Below, piece by piece: positions 21,210 through 33,892 of a stretch of DNA of 64,000 nucleotides. Each line of letters starts with the position of its first letter. Positions within the stretch are counted from its first letter, which is position 1. The notes beneath the pieces were generated by a model, which made no database searches, was not told where the DNA came from, and saw only the letters and a list, made by a program, of their open reading frames with translations. The position numbers and the translations under genes are program-made. Source of the DNA: Heliocidaris tuberculata (taxonomy: Eukaryota; Echinodermata; Echinoidea; Camarodonta; Echinometridae); assembly GCA_025618425.1 (NCBI GenBank), contig CM046833.1:1187172-1251171 (forward strand). The letters are read 5' to 3'.

Positions 21210-21371
21210 AAAGAAAGAAGGTAAAGAAAGAAGATAAAGAAAGAAGATGAAGGTAGAAGATGTAGAGAGTGAGAAAAACGGGGAGGAGGAGAGAGAAAGA
21301 TGGATATAGAGAGAGAACACATTTCTGAAAGAAGCCCAGCAAATCAGCTCCAGGTAAAAGGGGGAAAAAGT

Positions 21372-21427
<56 letters not shown>

Positions 21428-24400
21428 AAAGAAAGAAGATAAAGAAAGAAGATAAAGAAAGAAGATGAAGGTAGAAGATGTAGAGAGTGAGAAAAACAGG
21501 GGGAGGAGGAGAGAGAAAGATGGATATAGAGAGAGAACACATTTCTGAAAGAAGCCCAGCAAATCAGCTCCAGGTAAAAGGGGAAAAAAGTGAGAAAGAG
21601 AGAGAGAGAGAAGATAAAGAAAGAAGATAAAGAAAGAAGATAAAGAAAGAAGATGAAGGTAGAAGATGAAGGTAGAAGATGTAGAGAGTGAGAAAAACAG
21701 AGGGAGGAGGAGAGAGAAAGATGGGTATAGAGAGAGAGGGGATTAGAGAGAGAGTGAGAGAGACAGACAGAGAGACGGAGAGTTAAAAAAAAAGAGGAAG
21801 ACCTTTAGAGAGAGAGGAGAGGGAGAGAGAGACCACAGAATGAAAAATTAAGACAAGAGAAAGAGAGAGAGAGAGAGAGAGACAGAGAGAGAAAGAGAGA
21901 CAGAAGGAACTCAAGAAAGGAGACAGAGAGACAAGGCAAGACACAGTGAGGCAAAAGAAAGAAAAAAATGACTGCAGAGTGAGATGGAGGAGGAGAATAA
22001 GAGACACATAAGGTATAATGGAAGGAGGATGGTTAAAGATTGGGAGAGACAAAAAGATTGTGAGAGAGAGAGAGAAAGAGAGAGGAGGGATGGAGGGAAA
22101 GAAAGAGAGAAAGGGAAGCCCGGGAAGGGATTGAACAGAGTGATGAATTTATCATCGGTGGGGTGATGTAACCTCTTAATTTCTGGCAATTTTATTTTTT
22201 CATAATTTTGTAGCTTAGAACTTATTTGAAGTCCTGAAAACCCCATATAGTGCATATCTGAAAAAAAAATGGTGCCACAAAAGATCTCTAAGAGGAGGGT
22301 TGTCTATGCACTCACTATGTTAATCGTGAGAGTCTTTTTGCTCTCCTGAAAATCTTATATTTTCTAGTTTTTTAATATGAGGCTTCTTCACCCCACCAAT
22401 GTTTTCCTAATGCTGCGGCTGCAACAATTTTCGACTTCTCTCTACGCCGTATCATTATCCCTCTCTCCTGTATTCTGTAGCCGGAGAATGAACTCTCTGA
22501 CACTTTCTAAACACACCCAGCTGCTCGAGATACTAGAGATACCTCAACTCATGGACACCTGCGTAAGGAACGCTTACTATGACGAAGCATTGGAGTTAGC
22601 AGCATATGTCAAACGACTGGAGAAGAAGCATTCAACCATTCCAGTTATAAAGGTAGCGTTACAGGATTCTTTCCAGAGCATAAAGCCCACCGCACAAGTT
22701 ATGATCGACTACGATCCGATTTTGGAAATAAATCGCAATGGCATTAAAATATAGGCATTTTACAAGTGAAAGCTGCCTGATTCAGGATCTGAACAGTATA
22801 CTCAACATAGGAATTTGGTGCGAAGTCAGTCTGATATCTGGAATAAGGGCTAAATCAGTTTCAGTCGTAGACAATCGCAGGACTGCTCTGACATCACTAC
22901 GATTCGGAGCCGATTTGGCCTTTCCTCCGACCAGAAGGCTCGTAATAGGCCCTAGTTTCGTTTTTAGTATCTATATGTATGTAACTATTCAGAACCGCAA
23001 TCAAACATATTCTATGGCCCATATTCTTAACTCCGGTTTAACTTAAACCGCAGTCTAAGTGTGGTTTAAGCCCAGTCTAAACCTGCCCTTTAAACCAGAA
23101 TTTTAGAAAATCACATTTTGAACTTTGGTTTAACTTAACTCCAGTCCAGTGTGGTTTAACTTTGTACAGAAATTTAGACTGGACTTGTAGTTTAAGTCGT
23201 TTTCAATTAAAGCTCTGGTTTAACTTAGACTGGAGTTTAAGTTCAACTGGAGTTCAGAATATAGGCCTATGTGTTTAACTGTTAATATTTAATGCTATAA
23301 TATTTTCTTTCAAAATCTGATCATAGACCGATCTTATAGTGTGCTGTGGGCTTCACATCCTTACTGCTAACACCAAGAGGGACTTTAGACAAAAAAAAAT
23401 ATATCAAGGGCAATTCTCCCAGACAATAGTACTGACAAGGATAATAAACCTTGTATTTTGAGAGAAAATATCTTACATTGATTGTTAAATGGGTTGTTTG
23501 AACCAGGAAAATTTTAACATGTTAAATTTGAAGGAAATCTTCTGGAATGAAGTGCATAACTCATTGGTCTCCTATGTGTACCAGGGGGTCGTTTCATCAA
23601 ACCGTCATAACTACAAGATCAGCGACATCTCGACACTGTCGCTCAACTTGTCCGCTAAGTGTTTCACAAAGCCGTCTTTGCGAAGATCAGCGACAACTTC
23701 CCTGACAAGTGACTTGTCGGTACTCCAGACCTGTCATATCTTTTTAGAACGCCATCACAAGCCAGCTTTTAGTTAGTCTATGGGCTGCGAAAAAATAAGA
23801 AATGTAAATTAAGAGAACATTTATTTCCTGATCTCCAAGCACTATCCTTTATCATTCCTTTATCAAATAGTGTTACTAATGTTCGTATTGTAATATTGTA
23901 CAGACGGACAATATGTTCTTATGGCTTCTTGACCCCCCAACAAGTAAATGAGAATAATATTAAAAATACCCACATTCGTCTACCATAGAATCAGCATCGA
24001 AAACGGAACAGTCTGTATATACAGACCCATGTGAACGACGAAATTTCATCATGTATGTATTTTCCCTATATTTTCCTTTTTCACGCAATGCTTTGATATG
24101 AATATTTTTTAATGAATAAATATTAAAAATATGGCCATAAAATATCTTAATTTAATCACTTTCTCTAAAGTGAACACGATTTGGGTCTTCTTTCCATAAT
24201 TAGTCAATTACGGTATCCTCTTACTTACAAATCTAGATTCGTACATCACAAAAGCCTCCTGGAGTTTTCTCATTTTTATAAATTCTAAGATGCCATAAGT
24301 AACATATCTTTTAATGTAAACGGGATGTTTGTATCACCATCATTCATCTTCGCTGCCATTTTTGACATTTTGGAATAGTTTGGGAAAAACTGAGCCTCAA

Positions 24401-27400
24401 AATCTGTTTGGGTAATTGACGATAATTCCAATGGACTGTGATATAGACTATGTTTTTTCGCCGATGAGTATCGATATCACTGAGTTGTCGTTTATCATGT
24501 CTTCGTGAAACAGTTTATCAGGTCCATGACATTTCCGTAGATCGCCGACAACAGTTATGACTGTCATGGAGTTGATTTGATGAAACGACCCCCAGGTGAG
24601 TGCTTTTTAGTAGATGTGATATATTATGCACTTCATTCAAGACAGCTAGCTCGATTTCCTTATCTTCCTTTGCTTATTCTCTACAGAAGTTTCTCAGTGG
24701 ACATCATTTATGTGTGGTCTTGATCATTAAGTTTTCATTTGTGAGAATTTATTTTTTGGTCATTCCCAGAACTCAAGATCACCTTTCAAGCCTCGTTTAC
24801 ATATGACACAGTAAATCAACTTAAACAAGTAAGCTGCTCAGGCGAAATAAAACAACATTAGAGTAGTGTGCTTTACCTTATAATAAACCAGTACATGGTA
24901 CAAATGAACCTGAAATGACCCTAGTTTGTACACGCACGCGCATTTGTTTTGGTGGAGGCTTTACTTGTTAACAAGTAAAATCATACTGGTGCGCACATCG
25001 TGGTGCATACAAAACGACAGCTTATCTGTAAATGAGCAAATTGTAACTATGAACTGGCTTATTGCTTAGGGTGAGAGCCTTTGTTACATTCAGTGACTTT
25101 TTTCATCCCACTTACCATTCATTTACATGTAAAATGATTTTTAGTGTGAAGCAGCAGTTTTTAATGTTCCATGTGAACAAGGCTTAAAGGGGGTACCCAA
25201 TGCTGAAACAATGTTAGTTCATTTAAAAGATCATGATTTTATTAGCAGAAAATCATCTGCCTTAAGTTTTTTAAAAATTCGTGTTGCCAGAAAAATCCAG
25301 GTTCGCGTATTGCAGATGTGTTGCGCGCTAGACTGTACAAAATGCATTACACCTTGCGTGCATTTTGCTATAATTGCGCGACAAGGTAACCACTTTGACG
25401 TCATTGTGGTTACCTAGCTGAAATTGGGACACAGCTGAGGGGCCAAAATATCCTGAAATCTTACCATATTTCGGGGATTTTCTGGCAACACGAATTAAAA
25501 AAAAAATTTAAGGTAGATGATTTTCTTCTAATAAAATCATGATCTTTTAAATGAACTAACATTGTTTCAGCATTGGGTACCCCCTTTAACACCGTTCCCC
25601 CCCTCTCTTTCTCCCATTCTCCCAGGACATTGTTCAAGAAGTCCATTCCTCCAGTCAGCTGATGTTGAACCAGTTGATCCAACAGATGCGTTCAGCCATT
25701 CAGCTGCCTGCATGCTTGCGTCTGATTGGCTACCTGCGTCGTATGGATCTCTTCACAGAGGCCGAGCTAAGGATCAAATTCTTACAGGCCAGGGATGCGT
25801 GGTTCCAGGGCATACTAGCTGCCATACCTTCAGATGATGGTAGGTTTCACAGGTGTTTATGTTTACATTTAAGTTTATGTTAGGGCTGATATAAGGATCA
25901 AGTCCTACAGTACAGGCAAGGGATGCATGGTTCCAGGGTATTCCAGCTGCCATATCTTCAGATGATGGTAGGTTTCACCAATTTTATGTTTATATTTATA
26001 TTTAAGTTTATGTTTATGTTAGGGCTGATATTAGGATCAAGTCCTACAGGCAAGGGATGCATGGTTCCAGGGTATTCCAGCTGCCATATCTTCAGATGAT
26101 GGTAGGTTTCACCAATTTTATGTTTATATTTATATTTAAGTTTATGTTAGGGCTGATATTAGGATCAAGTCCTACAGTACAGGCAAGGGATGCATGGTTC
26201 CAGGGTATTCCAGCTGCCATATCTTCAGATGATGGTAGGTTTCACCAATTTTATGTTTATGTTTACATTTAAGTTTATGTTAGGGCTGATATTAGGATCA
26301 AGTCCTACAGGCAAGGGATGCATGATTCCAGGGCATACTAGCTGCCATACCGTCAGATGATGGTAGGTTTCACAGGTGTTTATGTTTACATTTAAGTTTA
26401 TGTTAGGGCTGATATTAGGGTCAAGTCCTACAGGCAAGGGATGCATGATTCCAGGGTATTCAGGCTGCCATACCTACCACCACTTGATGGTAATTTTCAC
26501 AAATTCTGAATTATTGCAATAAACAGATTTCCAACAGTTCCCTTGAAAATTACTGTCCAGCTGTTTCACTGCAAATTGGATATTGCAGTGATTTAGATTA
26601 TGTAATCTGGAATCTAGGAAAGGTAAGGAAAAAATCTTTGGCCAGTTTTCATAATAGAGTACTAACTTTAGTTTAGGTTTAATTTGGAAAAGGTTATCCA
26701 CTGATTTATGGAGCACCAAATTTCAACATTTTCTTACTGTAAAAAGTACCATAATTCTTTCACTAAATGAATAGAGAAAAAGCATATCGTTATGAAAAAA
26801 AAAGGAATGATCATTTTCATTTCAGGACTAGATTCATTCCTTTATTGATTTTAACAAATATTTTGAGTTATTTGTAGAGGGTAAGGAACTAGGCACTTGG
26901 CACTCAATAAATCAAGGGACTGAGTTAAGCTATGTGTAATCCTCCTATATAAATACATGTGAATATCTTTGTCCAATTGCAGCTTACCAGCACGTCACCA
27001 AGGTGATAGAAGCAAGCAGAGTACACCTGTTTGATATCGTGACCCAATACCGTGCAATCTTCTCTGACGATGATCCAATCTTATCAGCCAGTCATGACTC
27101 AATTACCAACGAGGCGGCTCTCTTTCAGGGTTGGGTTGTGCAGAAGGTAAGAAGGTTGGGTAAAGCTGCAGATATACATGTAGACCCCTTGCACACTCAA
27201 CAACACCAAGAAGAAGAAAATAAGCGGTATTTATGAATTTTGGGGTAATAAAAGCTGCATACATGTAGGTATATGTATACACCCCTATACATACTCTATT
27301 TCATTGGGGTTTCTTTTGGAGCTCACAATGCTTTTCTTTACTTTTTGGCAGAGATTTTTTAATAAGCCGTTTACTAAAACATATTTCAGTGGGATCTGGG

Positions 27401-30400
27401 CTGATTGAATGCTTTATTTAATCCATTATATGGAATTCCTGTTTGTCATCACAAAAGTCCGCCTACCAAAACTACTTTGCAATTTTCAGTGCCATGAAAG
27501 TTTGTGGTGCACAACATGAACTTCTGTTAAAATGACTCTAGATGTGAATGCAATTAACTTTCCTCTAAAGATGTATTTCCAGGTTTAAAAATCAACAATT
27601 ACATTGTAATTTGTCCCAAGATAATATGTGACCCTCCACCACAGAACGACCAATAAGTTTGAAATTTGAGTTTTTAAAATTTCAACACAGTTTGAAAGCT
27701 TAGATTCTAAGCTATAAAATGATATATAACTGGTCTTGTATGGACTAAGCAAACCCTTGTAAATTACAATGAGAATGTCAATGTGTCAGACAGGCTAATT
27801 ACCAAAACAATGGATAAAACGGGCTCTAAAGAAGAGTGACCATTTAAGAGTGCCTAATCTGTGTCCTATTTCGTCGCACAAAAGGTTGAGTCAAAACTCC
27901 ATAGCATACACTGTGAAGTACTAATTGGATTAGGTTGAAACTTTCCATACCCTCAGAATAGATATATTTCTTTGTTTCTTTAGATTTTGAATATCAGACA
28001 GTGCATAGTTTTTAAGCTATACCAGAAAAGCGATGTTAAGTACAATCCCAAAGTTTGAATGTGTAGGAAAACATGGTCATTTTGAATGAGAGTAAAAACA
28101 TATTTTAACCTGAAATTTTGTCGGATGGTAGATTAATAAATGAACTTTCACAAAAATAAAAAAACCTAAAAATCAAAAGTTTCACCCCTGACCAACTTTT
28201 TCAGCTGTTTACCCTAAAACTTTGTGGTGGAGGGTCACATATTATGTCTTACTTATTTCATATTGATGTTGTGTTTCATATACCTTCCATTTGACATAAG
28301 TTATACTTCTGTTTATATACACTGGTCGTTTTAGATGTTTCCTGTATTCCTGGGGTGAATTCATAGGGAGCCGAGCTCCCATGTCTCCCAATGTCTCTGA
28401 GCACAAGGGCAGGTCGAGAGTGGAATCGTGGGAAGAAGTAGCCTATGTATTTCCTCCAGAGTTGTGGGGCCATACGTTCAGTCGTCTTCTACTGTGTTAT
28501 TGCCAGGTGTTATGCTCTTTTGGACCATTTTCTGAAGCACGTTCCTTCTGCAAGTTGAAAAAACTCTTCTTCGGGTTCGTTCATGTTTTTGTTTGTGGAT
28601 GTTTCTTCTTTGCTGGCATCTGTAGTTTCTTTGTACACATAATATTTTTTCAGAGAGCCTTGATCCTTTGAAACATTCTCTCACTCGCTTCCCTAACTTC
28701 TGGTGTTAGTTTTCTGCCCTGCAATACCACAGCCATGTCGAATAGGGCACATTCAACCTCCTCTAGAGAATGACCATTGAGAATAGTGCTGAAGGAATAC
28801 AACTCGTACTCCATATTTCCTGCGTAGTACTTCTTGCAAGTCTTCTTCACATCCTTCATCACATGGTAGGCACAAGCATGAGGGATCATCTTGTGCTCCG
28901 TATCGTTATTCAATGCATTTCCCGTCACGATCCTCCAGCAGTCCAGGAATTCCTTGACAGATTCATTGTTGAATTCAGCCAGAAGTGCCACAGTGGAAGT
29001 CATGGCTCTATCCATATTGATCTGATGGGGGATGGAAACTCCTTGATGACCAAAGAGAAGCTTCTCACACCGTCTGAATTCAGCTATCCAGAAGTGTATG
29101 ACGCTGGCAGTGTGGACGGTGCTAAGCATAGCCATGATAGGTATTGGGGATTCTCCTTCTAGAGGGTTCCTCATGCACACCTCATAGTAGAGGTATTTTT
29201 TTTTGCCTCTGACGGACGAACAACGCTGCCGATGGTGTCTGTTAAGGCCATAAACGTACACCTTCCTCGCTCCAGTAGAAGGTGGGTGATGATGCTATGA
29301 GCTGTATGAAGCTGTTCACTTTTTTGTTCTTTGTCTGATTCTCCATCTCCCTCTTAAATAGGTGGAGACTCTTAAGGATAGTCTATGTCCCAGCTTCATG
29401 CGACACTTGCCGGAGTATTTGTTTGGTTGTACCAATACCATAAAAATTTCCAGCAAAGACTGCGTGGGCAGCATCCTTTTGTCCAAGTCGTCTGATGTAT
29501 TCATTGAATGGCTTTTGGACATGACTGAAGATTTCTTTCAAATGTTCTCTCTCAGTCCCGCAAATAGGTCTTGCATGTTGCTCGCCTAAATGTTGCTCGC
29601 CTAAATGTTGCATTACGACGTCGTGGCTATATGGTAACCTTTGTATTGAACTTCCCGTCCATGGTCACTTTGGCAGTGATGGGGCAATCTTCGAATTTGC
29701 AGTAGAGATCTACATTAAATATTGATTTGCCACTGTGCAGTCTTTGTTTTGCTGTGCTCACATGGTGACGTCTTATCATAAGGACACAATAAGGACTAGA
29801 TTCTTTCATCCCTTTAATGAAAGGCTCATGCCACTGACCCTTCTTGAAGTACCTCGTCCTTACAGTCTTACACATTTTGGTCCACTGTTCCTTTCTTATG
29901 CAAAAGGTTGCCCTTTTCTGAATGCGAAACTCTTTGACAACATTATCACCTATCCCTTCTCCAATGCAGGCACCTATTGTTGCCTTGTCTATCGTCACAT
30001 CTTTCACGAAGGATCCCAATAATGTGTCATCTTAGTCTCCATGGGTGGTTGACATGTTAGTGCTTTGGTCATCATCACTCTCATGGTCAACTTCTTTGTG
30101 GGACAAAGTCTCCTCGGATTGATTGGTATCGTGATATCCACTGTTAATCGACAGGTTACTACTTTGATCATCATCGCCCCCATGATCAAATTCTTCGTGG
30201 GACATTGCCTCCTCTGATTGACCAATATCTCCGAGGGTGCTCGACGTCCTGCTGCTTTGATCATAGTCATCATCATCACCCTCACGATCAACTTCTTCGT
30301 AAGTCAATGACTCCTGTTTTCCAAGTGTGCTCTGCATTTTGCTGATTTGCTCATCGTCGGTCCCATGATCGACCTCTTCGTGAGACCAAATCTCATCTTG

Positions 30401-33400
30401 CACGTTGCTACCTTGGTGCATATCGCACCTATGATCGACTTCTTTGTAGAACAAAATCTGTTATGATTGACTCATATCTCCAAGGGTGCTTCGCAAGCTG
30501 CTGATTTGGTCATCATCGCCCCCATGATCGACTTCTTCTTGGGACAAAGACTCCTGTGATTGACCCATAACCTGACTTGCAAGGGTGTTCAGAATGCTCC
30601 TGCATTGGTCAAGATTGACTTCTTTGTAAGCTGAGGCCTCCTTTGGTTGACCACAATCCTGTTTTCCAAGTGTGCTTTCCATTTTGCTGATTTGCCCATC
30701 ATCAGCCCCATGATTGACTTCTTTCTGAGACGAAATCTTATCTGGCTGATCAAGATCCTGACCTTTAAGGGTGTCCTGTACGTTGCTACATTGGTGCATA
30801 TCGCCCCCATGATCGTCTTCTTCGTGGGACAAATTTTTATCTGGTTGCCCAATATCCTGATCATGGGTGGCCGTCTTGTTGATGCTTTTGTTCTCATCGC
30901 CTCTTTGATTGAATCCTGAAGTTGTGTCCTTGTGTGAAAATAAGGTCTTTTTTTTTAATTCAAGCACTCTCTTCCCATCATTGCACCCCCGAAGCCACAG
31001 TAAAATTGATAGCTATCTTTATCTTCATATCTTCATCTTGCGAGGTCAATGCAATCAAAATGGTACCATTCGTGACACACTTCCTATTCTATAAAGGTCC
31101 TATTCTATAGAGGAACGTATGGAACTGCCCTTCCAGGCCTGCTGGCAAATGCAAATCTTGCTGGTTTCTCAACCTCTAAAACACCTCTTGGGCTTCAAGC
31201 TCCTTTCACTTTTATGTGTTTTGTGGTGACGGTGGCTATCAATTAATATCCCAATTCCTTTGTCTTCAATGTCAAACTTATGTGGACAGTCATTGCCTTC
31301 AGCTGCATCCAAATATTGTTCTCCCCGACACTCAGTTTCTTTGTTCCTGTGGTCTTGAACGGATGATTCTTGCAGATGGTAATTGACTCGGGTGGCTTGT
31401 TTTTCTGTCTGTTCATCTGCCTGTCTGTTTGTAGAGTTCCTGTAAAAGTGAAAAAAAAAATTGAGTTTAGCATCCTTTTTGTGATGTATACCGGTACTTG
31501 TTTGCTACACAATCACCGTTTTCTATGTATACCGGTACTTGCATAATAACCAGAATCAGCTATAATGTTGAATGATCTTGAGTTGGCTACATTACAAGGG
31601 AATATCGAACAAGGTGATTAGAATATTTCACGATTTGACATGACAAGTTTATTATTTTTAAAGCGAGTGCAAATATACATGTACTCTGTTACTTCAACTT
31701 TCACCATTACATGTCCTTATATTTTATATGAACTTGGACATTATACATTGGGAGAAAAACATATTTTCTCTTTATCCAAGCATCTTGCAAGGGCTGCTTG
31801 CACACACTTCCATTGTCTTAGCCTTTGATTATTTAAATGTGTATTCACCTTTTCATGTGTCCTCCACCCTTAACCTTGAGATATTCAAACAATATTGCAC
31901 TGCCAACCGGGTACTTTTTTTACAAACCATGACACATTATCTTAAAATTGCATGGTCATCCGGGTACATTTATGCAAACCCTGGCTGAATATCCTTCATA
32001 CAAATAATTATCTACTATTTAATTCCATTTCCAGGTGTCCCAGTTCCTGCACACCTTAGAGCTAGACCTAGAGCGAGGCATTGGGAACCGATTGGACTCT
32101 CTACTGGGCCAGTGTATGTACTTTGGTCTGTCCTTCAGCCGAGTCGGTGCTGACTTCAGGGGGCTCCTAGCTCCCATCTTCCAGAGAGCTGCTCTACATG
32201 GCTTCCTGTCAACATTGAAATCAGCATCAGACAAGTATGTTCCTTATTATTGTTCTCTTTGATTTTTTTTTTTTTTTTCTAGATGCAGGTGGTCTTTCTT
32301 TTGATAAAAATTTCTGATGTTCTGTGAGAAAAGTGTTCAAGGAAAACAACAAAAATGTGATATTGATAGATGGATAGTCTTTCGGCGTAGGGGGATTGCT
32401 AGGGTATATGTGGTAATAATAATAGTGATAATCTACATTTACAAATATGGTGAATATTCACACCCCCCCCCCCCCCAAAAAAAAAAAGGAAGAAAAGGAA
32501 AAAAAAGAAAAAAAAAAAGATGCTCAAGGCTCAAGGAACTTACATTAAAAGCATTTTCATGAGAAATACATGTTATCGTGTCCATGTGTGTTTTCAGTTT
32601 TCTATATTCACTGGCAGATCTTGGACTTTGATATACATGTACATGTAGCTGGCTTTGTGGTCCTGCAAATAAACGGTACTCAAACAAATTATCTTGTAGA
32701 AGTTAGAGTATTCATGCTTTTAAGCTCATCCTTGTAAGCTCATCCTTGTGAATGCATATATTTGGAAATGATACAATAGTGGAAGCATAAATTATCTGAA
32801 GTATTTTAATAAATAATAGAGCAAGTCAAAGCTTTTTTCCCCTTCCATTTCTCTCAGACTTTTTTGCCTACATGTATTTTAGTTCTGACTTTATGCTATA
32901 ATATTGATATTGTAAACGCTGTGATATAATTGTTCATGGAGAGCGTACTGTGTGCTAGTTATTTTATCATTATCATTCAATCTCTCATGTTACCAATCAC
33001 ATATTCAGTGATTGTATTAATTCCCAAGCCCTACTAGAACTTGGATCAGACCAAAATACCAGGTAAAATCAAACGTATTTATATCTCAAAATCTGCATAA
33101 ACCATGGTCTGAATTGAAACAACCTTTGTGAATTCCGGCCAAAATGACCAAATACCTTGGACTTGCCCAGTAATAGAAATAATGATGATAGTGATGTATT
33201 CTTGTATAGCATTTATGTCTGTCACGCCTTGATGTGCCTAGTTTGCCAGTGTTATTTATCTGGGCTGCAGGTGAGTGGCTACACATTATCATAATCATTT
33301 GTATGTATTCAATGTTTTTTAAATGATTTATTTCATTCCTTGTTCAGGTTTGAGCAGGATATGCAGTCCTACACACCTGTTGCTTCACAAGCTTTCCTAG

Positions 33401-33830
33401 CAATGTCATCAGTATCCATTCCAAGTAATCAGGTTTGTCAACATTTTGCTTTTTGGTCATCACCTTTCGTCTTATATAAAAAGAAAAAGAAGAGAAAAGA
33501 ACAAATCTTTTATTTTTCTTTGACTTACATACATTCACCTTTAATGCTAACTGCCGATTTGAATAACATAAGGTCAAACTGACATCACTTGTCAGTTACT
33601 TGAATATATGAACATGTTCACTGTAGGATGAAAACAGAAAATGAACAGAATAGGTGTTTTGATTTAAATGCTATTAATACTGTTACAGATTTTGTACAAA
33701 ACACCTTGATCTGCCACAAGGATGCAGACAGATGCTAGGTCAGTGAATGTACATTTCCAGACATATGCAGTGAACAGTTTAACACTTTCTTTCACTACAT
33801 CTACACCAATATTCCAATTGGTACATCATC

Positions 33831-33892
<62 letters not shown>

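Noticed and set aside
20890..21562. Long - strand ORFs rich in Ser/Leu/Phe
   Set aside because: They are the complement of GA microsatellites and of the duplicated COG8 exon 4 array.
25211..25417. 68-codon ORF near COG8 exon 6
   Set aside because: Lies in the inverted repeat of a TTAA-flanked MITE.
20931..26489. CRISPR-like arrays (regularly spaced repeats)
   Set aside because: The repeats are tandem duplications of COG8 exon ends in a eukaryotic gene; spacers are themselves repeated.
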